DNA of 64,000 nt from Brevibacterium sanguinis. GTDB lineage: Bacteria > Actinomycetota > Actinomycetes > Actinomycetales > Brevibacteriaceae. Under the pieces are notes generated by a model that was not told the origin of the DNA, did not search any database, and saw only the letters and a program-made list of their open reading frames with translations. Made by a program: the position numbers and the translations under genes. This document shows positions 42,380-51,552 of the stretch, piece after piece. Where the stretch lies: positions 1 through 64,000 of the forward strand of contig NZ_QNSB01000013.1 of the NCBI RefSeq assembly GCF_003315415.1, in the 5' to 3' direction. How positions within the stretch are numbered: position 1 is the stretch's first letter; each line of letters opens with the position of its first letter.

Positions 42380-44947
42380 TTGGCTACTTTCTTCGGTCCT
42401 GCCGGTTCCGGTTCAGACTCGTTCGACGAGTTCCTCGCCCGCCTGCTCCAGGGGCAGACTGGCGCTCGTCAGGGTCGTCCGGTCAATCTCAACCGCCTGC
42501 TGAGCAAGCGCAGTCATGAGGTCATCGACCGCGCCGCCGTCTTCGCCAGGGAGCACGGTCAGTCCGAGGTCGACGCCCTCCACATCCTGCGCATCATGAC
42601 CGAGTCGGATCCGGGCGCGGCGACGATCCGGCAGGCGGGCGCCGACCCCACGGCGATCGCCCGCGCGGTCGAGGAGCGCCTGCCCGCGGCGGCGGAGTCC
42701 GCCGCCGACGGAGCGGTGGCGCTGACCGGCTCGGCTCAGCGCGCGCTGCTCGACGCCCACCAGGTCGCGCGCGCCTTCGGCTCGACCTACATCGATCCCG
42801 AGCACATCTTCTTCGCATTCGTGCTCAACCAGGAGATGCCCGTCGGTCGCATCCTCGCCCAGGCCGGGGTCACCCAGGCCTCCCTGCAGGCCGGTGCCCA
42901 GGCCGCCGCCGAGGCGGGAGCCGGCCAGCCGACTCAGGGTGCGGAAAATCCGGGCTCGGAGGCTCAGGGGTCGCTGCTCGAGAAGTTCGGCACCGACCTC
43001 ACCGCGCTGGCTGCCGAGGGGCGCCTCGACCCGGTGATCGGCCGCTCGCACGAGATCGAGCAGACCATCGAGATCCTCGCCCGCCGGACGAAGAACAACC
43101 CGGTGCTCATCGGCGAGGCGGGTGTCGGCAAGACCGCGATCGTCGAGGGGCTGGCCCAGGCCATCCACTCCGGCGACGTTCCCGCGCAGATCGCCGGAAA
43201 GCGCGTCATCTCCCTCGACCTGCCCGGGATGCTCGCAGGCACCCGCTATCGCGGTGACTTCGAGGAGCGGCTGACGGGGACTCTCGACGAGATCGCCGCC
43301 GACGGGAACACGATCGTCTTCGTCGACGAGCTCCACACGATGGTCGGCGCCGGTGGAGGCGGCGAGGCGAACTCCATGGACGCGGGCAACATCCTCAAGC
43401 CCCGGCTCGCTCGCGGCGAGCTGAGGCTCGTCGGGGCGACCACGCTCAAGGAGTATCGGACGATCGAGAAGGACTCGGCCCTCGAGCGTCGGTTCCAGCC
43501 GGTGATGGTCGGAGAGCCCGGCGTCGAGGACGCTGTGCGCATCCTCGACGGGCTCAAGGACCGCTACGCCGAGCATCACCACGTGACCTACACGCCCGAG
43601 GCCATCGAGGCCGCGGTCACCCTCTCCCACCGCTACATCACCGACCGGTTCCTTCCCGACAAGGCGATCGACCTCATCGACCAGGCCGGCGCCCGGCTCT
43701 CGCTGCGGCGCGGGCCTGTCGTCGACACCGCGGCGCTGCAAGCGAGGCTCGCCGAGCTGGAGGCGGAGAAGAACGCCGCCATCCAGGTCGAGAACTATGA
43801 GCGGGCCGGTCAGATCCGCGACGAGATCACCGAGGTCACCGAGCAGCTCGAGGCGGCGACGAAGTCCGATGTCGCGTCTGTGTCGTCCGGTTCCGCTGGT
43901 TCGGCCGGGGTCGTCGACGCCGAGCAGATCGCCCAGGTCGTCTCGCGCGCCACCGGCATTCCCGCGACCCGGATGACCCAGGACCAGAAGGCCCGGCTGG
44001 CGAACCTGGAGGAGGAGCTGCACACGCGGGTCATCGGCCAGGACGACGCCGTGACCGCGGTCGGGAAGGCCATCCGCCGCAGTCAGACCGGCATGGGCGA
44101 CCCGAACCGGCCGATCGGCAGCTTCCTGTTCCTCGGCCCCACGGGTGTCGGCAAGACGGAGCTGGCCAAGGCCCTGGCCGCCACGCTCTTCGACGACGAG
44201 TCGGCGATGATCCGGTTCGACATGAGCGAGTTCGGCGAGCGCCACACCGTCTCGCGGCTGGTCGGTGCGCCTCCCGGCTACGTCGGCTACGACGAGGCGG
44301 GTCAGCTCACCGAGCAGGTGCGCCGGCGTCCGTACTCGGTGATCCTCCTCGACGAGGTGGAGAAGGCCCATCCGGATGCCTTCAACCTGCTGCTCCAGGT
44401 CCTCGACGACGGTCGGCTCACCGATGGTCAGGGGCACACCGTGGACTTCCGCAACACGGTCGTCATCATGACGAGCAACCTGGGATCGGAGTTCATGTCC
44501 GGCAGCGCTCCGCTCGGGTTCGCCTCGGCGGATGCGACCGTGACCGACAAGGACCTGCGGGCCAAGGTCATGGGCCGGCTCAAGGAGGTCATGCGTCCGG
44601 AGTTCCTCAACCGGATCGACGACACCGTGATGTTCTCCCGGCTCGACCGTGAGCAGCTGCGCGTCATCGTGGGCCTGCAGCTCGAACGCTCCCGTGAGCG
44701 CCTGGCGGCTCAGGGCATCCGGCTCGAGGTCTCGGATGCGGCTCTCGACTGGCTGGCCGAGGCCGGTCACGAACCGGAGTACGGCGCCCGCCCCCTGCGT
44801 CGGGTGATCCAGCGCGAGATCGACGACCGGGTGGCCGACCTCCTCGTCACCGAGGCGGTGGCCGAGGGCGGAACCGTCGCCGTGACCGTCGCCGAGAATC
44901 GGCTCAGCGTCACGGCCGAGGCGGGACGCGAATCGGTGGCCGCCTGA
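42380..44947 (+). CDS. ClpC-type Clp ATPase under HspR control
   Basis: 855-aa AAA+ unfoldase. A double Clp N-domain spans about residues 35-175. NBD1 has GEAGVGKTAI and IVFVDELHTMVG. A short UVR-like coiled coil (NYERAGQIRDEITEVTEQL) replaces the long ClpB middle domain. NBD2 has GPTGVGKTEL and VILLDEVEKAHPD. APLGFAS sits where ClpP-binding loops occur. It therefore looks like a ClpC-class partner of ClpP rather than the ClpB disaggregase, although the HAIR site is typical of clpB/dnaK regulation. TTG 42380 follows AAGGAAGGGAAC and gives the start MATFFGPAG. Confidence 0.88.
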   Translation: MATFFGPAGSGSDSFDEFLARLLQGQTGARQGRPVNLNRLLSKRSHEVIDRAAVFAREHGQSEVDALHILRIMTESDPGAATIRQAGADPTAIARAVEERLPAAAESAADGAVALTGSAQRALLDAHQVARAFGSTYIDPEHIFFAFVLNQEMPVGRILAQAGVTQASLQAGAQAAAEAGAGQPTQGAENPGSEAQGSLLEKFGTDLTALAAEGRLDPVIGRSHEIEQTIEILARRTKNNPVLIGEAGVGKTAIVEGLAQAIHSGDVPAQIAGKRVISLDLPGMLAGTRYRGDFEERLTGTLDEIAADGNTIVFVDELHTMVGAGGGGEANSMDAGNILKPRLARGELRLVGATTLKEYRTIEKDSALERRFQPVMVGEPGVEDAVRILDGLKDRYAEHHHVTYTPEAIEAAVTLSHRYITDRFLPDKAIDLIDQAGARLSLRRGPVVDTAALQARLAELEAEKNAAIQVENYERAGQIRDEITEVTEQLEAATKSDVASVSSGSAGSAGVVDAEQIAQVVSRATGIPATRMTQDQKARLANLEEELHTRVIGQDDAVTAVGKAIRRSQTGMGDPNRPIGSFLFLGPTGVGKTELAKALAATLFDDESAMIRFDMSEFGERHTVSRLVGAPPGYVGYDEAGQLTEQVRRRPYSVILLDEVEKAHPDAFNLLLQVLDDGRLTDGQGHTVDFRNTVVIMTSNLGSEFMSGSAPLGFASADATVTDKDLRAKVMGRLKEVMRPEFLNRIDDTVMFSRLDREQLRVIVGLQLERSRERLAAQGIRLEVSDAALDWLAEAGHEPEYGARPLRRVIQREIDDRVADLLVTEAVAEGGTVAVTVAENRLSVTAEAGRESVAA

Positions 44948-45057
44948 GCACGCCGACCACATGAGCGCTCAGACCGTTCGGGCACTCAGCCCTCATGAGC
45001 GCAGAGCCCGGATGAACACCCGTGCTGGGTGAGCGCGGAACCAGGGCGGATCACCGC

Positions 45058-45096
45058 AGAGCCCGGATCGGAGCGACAGCCTCCGATCCGGGCTCT
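45058..45096. terminator. Terminator hairpin after the Clp gene
   Basis: Perfect 16-bp inverted repeat, arms 45058-45073 and 45081-45096, 7-nt loop. There is no T-run, but its position between convergent genes (Clp ATPase and DUF2277 protein) suits a bidirectional terminator. Confidence 0.7.
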
Positions 45097-45126
45097 CCCG
45101 TGCCATCGCTCGTGTCTGCCGTGGGC

Positions 45127-45399
45127 TCACCCGTAGCGATCGGAGGCAAGCGCCTTCGCCCGTCTCTTCTCCGCCTCCTCCTCACGGTTCTTCGGCGGGG
45201 CGTTCGTCACGAGCGAGTCGAGCAGGTGCGCGGTGGCGTGGGCGACCTCCTCGACGGCACGGTCGAACGCCGCTTCATTGGCCTTGGACGGTTTCGTCGT
45301 GCCCGCAATCTTGCGCACGTACTGCAGCGCCGCCGCGTGAACTTCCTCGGTCGTGGCAGCCGGTGCGAAGTTATGCAGGGTCCTGATGTTTCTGCACAT
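45127..45399 (-). CDS. DUF2277 family protein
   Basis: 90-aa conserved protein of unknown function. The family signature is the N-terminus MCRNIRTLHNFAPAATTEEV. A helical body and a charged C-terminus (EEEAEKRRAKALASDRYG) follow. Actinobacterial members are small, cytoplasmic and usually monocistronic. A minus-strand TACCGT (45411-45406) ends 6 nt before the ATG, suggesting a leaderless mRNA. Confidence 0.85.
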   Translation of the reverse strand: MCRNIRTLHNFAPAATTEEVHAAALQYVRKIAGTTKPSKANEAAFDRAVEEVAHATAHLLDSLVTNAPPKNREEEAEKRRAKALASDRYG

Positions 45400-45456
45400 G
45401 CTGCAACGGTACGCCGCAGAGCTGACACGGGCCAGGGGTCCGAGCGGACCTGCGCC

Positions 45457-46029
45457 TCACTCGGAGGATCGCCCCTTCGGCCGGTAGGTGCGGGCGAAGC
45501 TGCGGCGGTTCGCCTCGTCGATCTCCTTGAGCTCCCAGTCGACGCGCCGCCCACCCGGCACATCGAAGATCCTCGTCCCGTCGCCGAGGAAGACGGGGGC
45601 GACGAAGACCTGGAGCTCGTCGATGAGATCGTGGTCGAGCGCCTGGCGGGCGATGTCGGCGCTGATGATCTGGATGTCACGGTCGCCCGCGATCTCCTGG
45701 GCCCGGTCGATCGCCTCGACGACGGAGCAGTTGAGGGCGACGACGGTCGGGTCGTCGGCGAGCTCCTCCGGGCGGTGCGTGAGGACGAACTCCGTCCCCG
45801 ACCACGCCCCGCCATAGGCCTCGGAGGTGAGGTCGTCGCGGATTTCGGCCTGCGCTTTCGCGGCGTCATAGCCGGCCCGCCCGCTGATGATGACGGCGAC
45901 CTCCGACGCCAGGTCCTCCGTCGTGCCCTCGGCCATCGGCTCCGCGGCCGAGAGCCACGACATGTCATGGCCGGGTCCGGTGATGAATCCGTCGATCGAG
46001 CACGTGAATCCCCAGGCGACCTTGCCCAT
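45457..46029 (-). CDS. Dihydrofolate reductase-like (RibD C-terminal) family protein
   Basis: 190-aa NADPH-binding fold protein. It starts MGKVAWGFTCSIDGFITGPG, the first strand and loop of the DHFR/RibD_C fold. VIISGRAGYDAA, EFVLTHRPEE and LIDELQVFVAPVFLGDGTRIF are conserved blocks. Many of these are stand-alone reductases of unknown substrate and not the folate enzyme. ATG 46029 follows GAGGGGGAG. It is divergent from the restriction-modification operon. Confidence 0.8.
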   Translation of the reverse strand: MGKVAWGFTCSIDGFITGPGHDMSWLSAAEPMAEGTTEDLASEVAVIISGRAGYDAAKAQAEIRDDLTSEAYGGAWSGTEFVLTHRPEELADDPTVVALNCSVVEAIDRAQEIAGDRDIQIISADIARQALDHDLIDELQVFVAPVFLGDGTRIFDVPGGRRVDWELKEIDEANRRSFARTYRPKGRSSE

Positions 46030-46154
46030 CGCTCCCCCTCGAACATGTGATTGCACGCTGAAACTGCTCAACTCAGTCAAGCACTGCCCCGTCATGGGTT
46101 CAAGAGTCCGCCCCCGGTCGTCTCGAGTCCGTGGCCTTGGATATGCTCGGGATC

Positions 46155-47615
46155 GTGATTACGGGAGATGTGAAAAACAAGGTTGACCAGATCTGGAACG
46201 CGTTCTGGTCGGGAGGGATTTCCAACCCGCTCGAGGTGATCGAGCAGATCACCTATCTACTGTTCATCCGGCGGCTCGACGAGATCGAGACCCGGAAGGA
46301 ACAAGAGGCCGAATTCACCGGCGAGTCCGTCGAGAACCCGACTTTCGGACCCGGCCAGCAGGACTTCCGGTGGAATCGTCTGAAGAATCTTGACGCCGAG
46401 GTGGCCTACGAGGTGGTCTCCGGGGGCGTCTTCCCATTCCTGCGCAACCTGGGAGGCGATGGCTCGACGTACGGCGACCACATGCGCGATGCGCGGTTCA
46501 CGATCCCGAGTCCGCACTTGCTCTCGAAGGTCATCGACCTGCTCAGCGACATCCCGATGGATAATCGCGACACGAACGGGGACCTCTACGAGTACCTGCT
46601 GTCGAAGATCGCGAGCTCCGGGACGAACGGGCAGTTCCGCACTCCTCGTCACATCATCGAGACCATGGTGGCGATGACCGCGCCGCGACCTGACGACGAG
46701 ATCTGCGATCCGGCGTGCGGCACTGCCGGCTTCCTCGTCGCAGCGCAGGATCACCTGCGCTCCACCCATCCTGAGGTGTTCACCAACAAGGAGCAGAGGC
46801 ACTTCTTCCACAACAGTATGTTCCATGGCTACGACTTCGATTCGACGATGCTGCGCATCGGATCGATGAACATGCTGCTCCATGGAGTCGAGCAGCCGGA
46901 CATCCGCTACCGCGACTCCCTTTCCGAGGGTGCGAGTGGCGAGGCGGAGAGGTTCAGCCTCATCCTTGCCAATCCCCCGTTCGCCGGGTCCCTTGACTAC
47001 GAAGCGACGTCGAAGGACCTGCAGCGCGTGGTCAAGACGAAGAAGACCGAGCTGCTGTTCTTGGCGCTGTTTCTCAAACTCCTGCGCACTGGCGGTCGCG
47101 CAGCCGTCATCGTCCCCGATGGTGTGCTCTTCGGGTCGACGAAGGCGCACAAGGAGCTGCGTCGCATCCTCGTCGAGGATCAGAAGCTCGAAGCCGTCGT
47201 CAAACTGCCCAGCGGTGTGTTCAAGCCCTATGCAGGGGTGTCGACGGCAATCCTGTTCTTCACGAAGACGATGTCCGGCGGCACTGACGAGGTGTGGTTC
47301 TACGACGTCCAGGCCGACGGGTTCAGCCTCGATGACAAGCGGGCGCCCATCGAGGCGAACGATCTTCCGGATGTCATCGAGCGGTGGGCCGAACGCGACG
47401 GTGCCGAACGCGAACGAGCCCGGACCGAGAAGTCGTTCACGGTCCCCAAGGCGGAAATCGCCGAGCATGGCTACGACCTCTCGATCAATCGCTACAAGGA
47501 AATCGAGTACGAGGAGGTTGAACATCGAGCACCGCTCGACATCATCGCCGACATCGAGAAGCTCGATGCTGAAATCGCTGCGGACCTGGCCGAGCTGAAG
47601 GCGATGCTGTCATGA
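46155..47615 (+). CDS. hsdM: Type I restriction-modification DNA methyltransferase subunit
   Basis: 486-aa N6-adenine methyltransferase. The N-terminal HsdM domain has VDQIWNAFWSGGISNPLEVI. The SAM site is DPACGTAGFLVAAQDHL (motif I) and the catalytic motif IV is ILANPPFAGS. Residues 1-160 are helical, and the C-terminus is a helical subunit-contact region. GTG 46155 is chosen over two upstream in-frame starts because family members begin MITG(D/E). TATGCT ends 7 nt before it, consistent with a leaderless mRNA. The stop overlaps hsdS by 4 bp. Confidence 0.93.
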   Translation: MITGDVKNKVDQIWNAFWSGGISNPLEVIEQITYLLFIRRLDEIETRKEQEAEFTGESVENPTFGPGQQDFRWNRLKNLDAEVAYEVVSGGVFPFLRNLGGDGSTYGDHMRDARFTIPSPHLLSKVIDLLSDIPMDNRDTNGDLYEYLLSKIASSGTNGQFRTPRHIIETMVAMTAPRPDDEICDPACGTAGFLVAAQDHLRSTHPEVFTNKEQRHFFHNSMFHGYDFDSTMLRIGSMNMLLHGVEQPDIRYRDSLSEGASGEAERFSLILANPPFAGSLDYEATSKDLQRVVKTKKTELLFLALFLKLLRTGGRAAVIVPDGVLFGSTKAHKELRRILVEDQKLEAVVKLPSGVFKPYAGVSTAILFFTKTMSGGTDEVWFYDVQADGFSLDDKRAPIEANDLPDVIERWAERDGAERERARTEKSFTVPKAEIAEHGYDLSINRYKEIEYEEVEHRAPLDIIADIEKLDAEIAADLAELKAMLS

Positions 47616-48733
47616 AAATGGTTCCGTTGGGTGAGGTTGCATCGATCGATACTGCGCTCATCAAGCCCACCGAGATTTCAGGCGACACCTATTATTTAGG
47701 CCTTGAACATATAGAGAAAAGCAGCCGACGGATAACACCCTCAACATCCGGAAAAGCTGGCATCACTAGCACCAAACATAAGTTCAACCGAAACCAGATC
47801 CTCTATGGAAAACTTCGACCCAATCTAGCTAAAATCGCCACACCAGACTTTGACGGAGTATGCAGCACAGACATACTGCCCATCACGCCAAGTGGTCTCG
47901 TTGACCGCGCGTACCTTTACTACTTCCTATCGTGGTCACCGACGGTGTCGAAAGTAGCTTCCAAGGCCACTGGTGCGAATCTTCCGCGCATCAAGCCAAG
48001 CGCACTAGCGGAAGTGCGGATCCCTCTCCCTCCTGTCGACGAGCAACGCCGAATCGCCGAAATCCTCGACAAGGCAGACGCCATCCGCCAGAAGCGCCGC
48101 CAAACAATTGCTCACCTTACTTCACTCCACCAGTCAATTTTTCACGACATGTTCGCGGGGTTCAATGAATACGAACAGCTTGGAAACCTATTTTCGGTCA
48201 GCTCCGGTTCGACCCCAGACAGAAGAGATCCAAGCTTTTTTGGAGGCTCAATCCCTTGGGTAAAGACCGGAGAAGTGGATGGACGGATTCTCGACACAGA
48301 GGAAAAAGTCACGCAAAGCGGTCGGGAATCCGCGGGATTAAAGTTGCACCCTGCCGGATCGCTAATCATAGCAATGTACGGTCAGGGGAAGACTCGTGGG
48401 CGAGCAGCCATTCTCGGAATACCGGCTACCACCAATCAGGCTTGCGCTGTACTTCCTCCCAGCAGTGAGATAAACTCTCAGTTCGTTCTCACTCAACTCC
48501 GGATAGGATACGAGCGCCTTCGATCATCAGCGCGCGGCGGAAATCAAGCGAATCTGAATTTGAATTTAATTAGATCGTTCACCATCAAGATCGCTCCACT
48601 CAATCTGCAGGATGAGTTTGAAACTCGATCCTCACTCGTTGAAGGTCAAATCGATATGGCAAGAGCAGCTTATCTGCAGAGCGACCACCTGTTCGCATCC
48701 CTCCAGTCCCGAGCCTTCCGGGGTGAACTGTGA
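47612..48733 (+). CDS. hsdS: Type I restriction-modification specificity subunit
   Basis: 373-aa DNA-recognition subunit with two target-recognition domains (about residues 1-135 and 185-320). Conserved helices follow each: IPLPPVDEQRRIAEILDKAD with QKRRQTIAHLTSLHQSIF in the centre, and NLQDEFETRSSLVEGQIDMA at the end. Base composition is clearly more AT-rich than the flanking genes, as expected for a horizontally exchanged specificity gene. ATGA couples it to hsdM and GTGA to the mrr-like gene. The target sequence cannot be predicted. Confidence 0.92.
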   Translation: MKMVPLGEVASIDTALIKPTEISGDTYYLGLEHIEKSSRRITPSTSGKAGITSTKHKFNRNQILYGKLRPNLAKIATPDFDGVCSTDILPITPSGLVDRAYLYYFLSWSPTVSKVASKATGANLPRIKPSALAEVRIPLPPVDEQRRIAEILDKADAIRQKRRQTIAHLTSLHQSIFHDMFAGFNEYEQLGNLFSVSSGSTPDRRDPSFFGGSIPWVKTGEVDGRILDTEEKVTQSGRESAGLKLHPAGSLIIAMYGQGKTRGRAAILGIPATTNQACAVLPPSSEINSQFVLTQLRIGYERLRSSARGGNQANLNLNLIRSFTIKIAPLNLQDEFETRSSLVEGQIDMARAAYLQSDHLFASLQSRAFRGEL

Positions 48734-49668
48734 CAACCCAAATGCCGGCGTGGACAGGGTTCCTGACGCCTATACTCCAGGTGCTCGAGGAGGGACGCAC
48801 CTATAGCCGAAGCGAAATCTTCTCGCTCGTCGCCGATCACACTGGTCTCACTGCGGACCAAATGGCAGAGCGGATCAGCTCAGGCGGCGAGACGTACAAA
48901 AACCGCATCGGCTGGGCGATCTCCTACCTCAGCCGAATCAATGCCCTTGACCGCCCGACGCGGGGAAACTATTCGATCACGGATGGAGGGCAGAAACTCA
49001 AACGCATTATTCCGACCATCCATACCGAGGTCGAAGTGAATAACCTCATCAAGTCCGGAAAGGCGCACGGACTTGTCCCCTACACGCCGACAGTTGCCCC
49101 AGTCGAGCAGAGTGCCGAAGTTGAATCAGCGGCGGACCACACAGAGGTCACGCTCGATCCGATCGAGCAGATTCAGAACGGCGTGGACAGGATCCACAAT
49201 GCCGTCGCCGAAGAGATTCTGCAACGGTTGCACCAGAACGAACCTGCGTTCTTCGAGCAAACAGTAGTCGACCTCGTCGTCGCTATGGGTTATGCCGGAG
49301 CAGACGGAGCGGCAGCTCGCACACAACTGAGCAACGATGGCGGAATCGACGGAGTAGTCGACCAGGACGTGCTGGGTCTCAACCGCGTCTACATCCAAGC
49401 CAAACGTAATGCCCTCGATTCCACCGTCGGCCGCCCTGATATCCAGGCCTTTGTCGGTGCGCTCCACGGCGTCCAAGCAGACCGCGGCGTGTTCATCACC
49501 ACGGCCAAGTACAGCCCGGCCGCACGCCAATACGCCGAGTCAGTGAATACTCGCGTCATCCTCATCGATGGAACTCGTCTGGCCAGCTTGATGATCAGGT
49601 ACGGCGTCGGCGTCCAAGTCAGCCGCACTGTCGAGATCGTCAAGATCGACGAGGACTACTTCGAGTAG
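48730..49668 (+). CDS. mrr: Mrr-like restriction endonuclease
   Basis: 312-aa protein. The N-terminal winged-helix Mrr_N-like domain (about residues 5-85) has TYSRSEIFSLVADHTGLT and NRIGWAISYLSRINAL. A linker follows, then a PD-(D/E)XK Mrr catalytic domain at about 165-300: FFEQTVVDLVVAMGYAG, GGIDGVVDQDVLG and VYIQAKRNA, with Asp and Gln-x-Lys as the likely active site. Mrr enzymes usually cut methylated DNA. GTG 48730 overlaps the hsdS stop (GTGA), so it is translated as part of the type I operon. It may act alone or with the type I complex. Confidence 0.88.
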   Translation: MTTQMPAWTGFLTPILQVLEEGRTYSRSEIFSLVADHTGLTADQMAERISSGGETYKNRIGWAISYLSRINALDRPTRGNYSITDGGQKLKRIIPTIHTEVEVNNLIKSGKAHGLVPYTPTVAPVEQSAEVESAADHTEVTLDPIEQIQNGVDRIHNAVAEEILQRLHQNEPAFFEQTVVDLVVAMGYAGADGAAARTQLSNDGGIDGVVDQDVLGLNRVYIQAKRNALDSTVGRPDIQAFVGALHGVQADRGVFITTAKYSPAARQYAESVNTRVILIDGTRLASLMIRYGVGVQVSRTVEIVKIDEDYFE

Positions 49669-49686
49669 CTGCGCCCTCGATAAATG

Positions 49687-49719
49687 TTCAAAAATTGACC
49701 GTGTTCAAGTATCCTGAAC
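49687..49719 (+). promoter_or_regulatory. Promoter and operator of the AbiE-like toxin-antitoxin genes
   Basis: TTCAAA (49687-49692), 17-bp spacer, and TATCCT (49710-49715) ending 6 nt before ATG 49722. An inverted repeat GTTCAagtatccTGAAC (49703-49719) covers the -10 box. Further TTCAA/TTGAA half-sites lie on both sides (49687 and 49733). This is a good candidate for autorepression by the AbiEi-like antitoxin. Confidence 0.55.
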
Positions 49720-49721
49720 GC

Positions 49722-50747
49722 ATGGCAAACGTTGAACACGCGAACAACGCGGTGCGCGCAGTCATCAATCAGGCACTGTCCCGCCTCGCCGACCTCAACG
49801 TGCGGGCCGAGTGGACAGACGGTGACAACATCTACGGGCACGCCGTATCTGGAACCCTCACCGTCGACACAGGAGACTCACGCTTCGATTTTCCTGCGAT
49901 CACGAGCCCGAAGATCTCCCCTGCCGACCTCTCTCTGCTCCCTCACGATCCGCAAACCATCCTCCTCACTGACCGGGTGACTCCCGCCCGTGCGCAAGAA
50001 CTCCACCAACGCGGCTGGGGCGGGTACGCCGACTCAGCAGGAAATGCTTCCCTGCGAAGCGATGGCCTCGTCATCGAGATGACGGGCAAACGCGGTCCCG
50101 AGGCGAACAGACCTGCAAGTTCTGCCGCTCCCTTCACCAAGACCGGTCTTCCGGTGACTTTCACTCTTCTCGTCGCACACGACTTCTACGGTCACACGCC
50201 CTCCCAACGTTCTTTGGCAATGAGCTCAGGAGCTTCGGTCGGAACAGTCAACCGTGTCATTCGCGCGCTGCGGGAACGGGTCCCGCCGATACTGGATGAA
50301 GAGGGCAATGAGTTTCTGCGGCTCTCCGCGCTGGAAGATGAGTGGATTTCCGCCTATTCGGCGATGCAACCCAGTGCGTGGCCCGAGGAACGATTCACCA
50401 GCGATGTCTGGAAGAATCCCTCGGACGTGCTCGATGCAGTGCTCCCACCAGGAGCCCTGCTTGGATCCGAGATCGCAGCCGCCCGTCTCGGCGCCCCGAT
50501 CCGACCCGCCTCGGCGCTCATTCACTTCGACGGCGACGCCCACCAGTGGAAGGCGCTTACCCGTCAGGGCCGCCTCCGACGGGCGGAAGACGGTTGGATC
50601 CGGATTCGACCGGCATTGTGGAAGACACTGCCGGTGCCACCGAAGAACGGAACCGCACCCAAGCTGCTCATACGAGCAGATCTCCTGCTCGAGAACGACC
50701 CCCGGCTTGACGAGATCCGAACCCAGTACTTCGGCGCTGACCGATGA
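49722..50747 (+). CDS. AbiEi-like type IV antitoxin/transcriptional regulator
   Basis: 341-aa protein, provisionally the antitoxin of a type IV system. About residues 155-200 have a winged-helix look (TPSQRSLAMSSGASVGTVNRVIRALRE). The C-terminal part (ALLGSEIAAARLGAPIRPASALIHF ... KLLIRADLLLENDPRLDEIR) matches the shape of AbiEi-like proteins that precede nucleotidyltransferase toxins. An N-terminal segment of about 110 residues is unassigned. ATG 49722 is preferred to TTG 49695 because the promoter and operator fill that gap. ATGA overlap couples it to the toxin gene. Confidence 0.68.
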   Translation: MANVEHANNAVRAVINQALSRLADLNVRAEWTDGDNIYGHAVSGTLTVDTGDSRFDFPAITSPKISPADLSLLPHDPQTILLTDRVTPARAQELHQRGWGGYADSAGNASLRSDGLVIEMTGKRGPEANRPASSAAPFTKTGLPVTFTLLVAHDFYGHTPSQRSLAMSSGASVGTVNRVIRALRERVPPILDEEGNEFLRLSALEDEWISAYSAMQPSAWPEERFTSDVWKNPSDVLDAVLPPGALLGSEIAAARLGAPIRPASALIHFDGDAHQWKALTRQGRLRRAEDGWIRIRPALWKTLPVPPKNGTAPKLLIRADLLLENDPRLDEIRTQYFGADR

Positions 50748-51445
50748 TCGATTTGACCGGCCGGACAGACATCGCCGTCCCTGAGGAGGTGCTCGCCGAG
50801 CTGGTGACTGCCTGCAGCTCGCTCGACCTCGATCTTCTTGTCGTCGGTGCGGCGGCCCGCGACCTCGTCATCCATGCTCTCCAGGAAAGTGACCCCGTCC
50901 GGGCAACCAAGGATGTCGACATCGCCGTCGCCGTTCGCGACTATGAGCAATTCACAGCGCTCGCACACCGCCTCGATCGCACTCGTCGAAAGGGCCGCCC
51001 ACTGCACAAATTCACGGTGCTCGGTGTTGAGGTCGATGTCGTTCCATTCGGTGGAATCGAGAGAGACCGCGGAGTCCTGTTCGCAGACGACCATCTCCTC
51101 GATGTGACCGGCATTCAAGAGGCATATGCGACGTCCGTGACCGTGAGGATGCCTCAAGGAACTGAGATCCGCGCTGCAGCCGCCCCTGCTCAGACAGCAC
51201 TGAAGATTCTCGCCTGGAGGGATCGCCATCAGGCTAACCCCAAGGACGGGCTGGACCTCGGGGTTATCCTCGAAGCCCTTTCCGAAGATCCATTCGACGA
51301 TGAGGTGTGGGAAGACGATGAGGCACTCGACGCGACAGGTGCCGATATCGTTGCAGCCGCAAGCTACCACTACGCACGAATCGCTGCCGAGGCGTTCACA
51401 CCCGCCGATGGCCAGGCGGTCCTCAACAGCGACAGCTTCTGGTGA
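50744..51445 (+). CDS. AbiEii-like nucleotidyltransferase toxin
   Basis: 233-aa nucleotidyltransferase-fold protein. VVGAAARDLVIHALQESDPVRATKDVDIAVAV gives the GG/GA...D-x-D pattern of the NTase superfamily, with the metal-binding Asp pair in KDVDIAV and a third acidic residue in VEVDVVPFG. AbiEii/MenA-type toxins modify tRNA or other acceptors and stop growth. In phage-infected cells this acts as abortive infection. The gene overlaps its presumed antitoxin by 4 bp and lies directly upstream of the hsdR region. Confidence 0.75.
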   Translation: MIDLTGRTDIAVPEEVLAELVTACSSLDLDLLVVGAAARDLVIHALQESDPVRATKDVDIAVAVRDYEQFTALAHRLDRTRRKGRPLHKFTVLGVEVDVVPFGGIERDRGVLFADDHLLDVTGIQEAYATSVTVRMPQGTEIRAAAAPAQTALKILAWRDRHQANPKDGLDLGVILEALSEDPFDDEVWEDDEALDATGADIVAAASYHYARIAAEAFTPADGQAVLNSDSFW

Positions 51446-51450
51446 GCCAT

Positions 51451-51552
51451 ATGCGCAGTGCTTACGCCTCCGAAATGATCGATTCCTATGCCGATGGATT
51501 CGCGGCCGGACTGTCGCATTCGAACGCCAGAACCGATTCCGCTCCCCCGTGA
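51451..51552 (+). CDS. Possible 33-aa ORF after the toxin gene
   Basis: A short frame beginning MRSAYASEMIDSYADGF, 5 bp after the toxin stop. It has no good ribosome binding site and may be chance. The remaining gap to hsdR shows nothing else. Confidence 0.2.
   Translation: MRSAYASEMIDSYADGFAAGLSHSNARTDSAPP

Noticed and set aside
42413..44962. An 849-codon minus-strand frame opposite the Clp ATPase
   Set aside because: Antisense shadow; the Clp ATPase on the other strand is complete.
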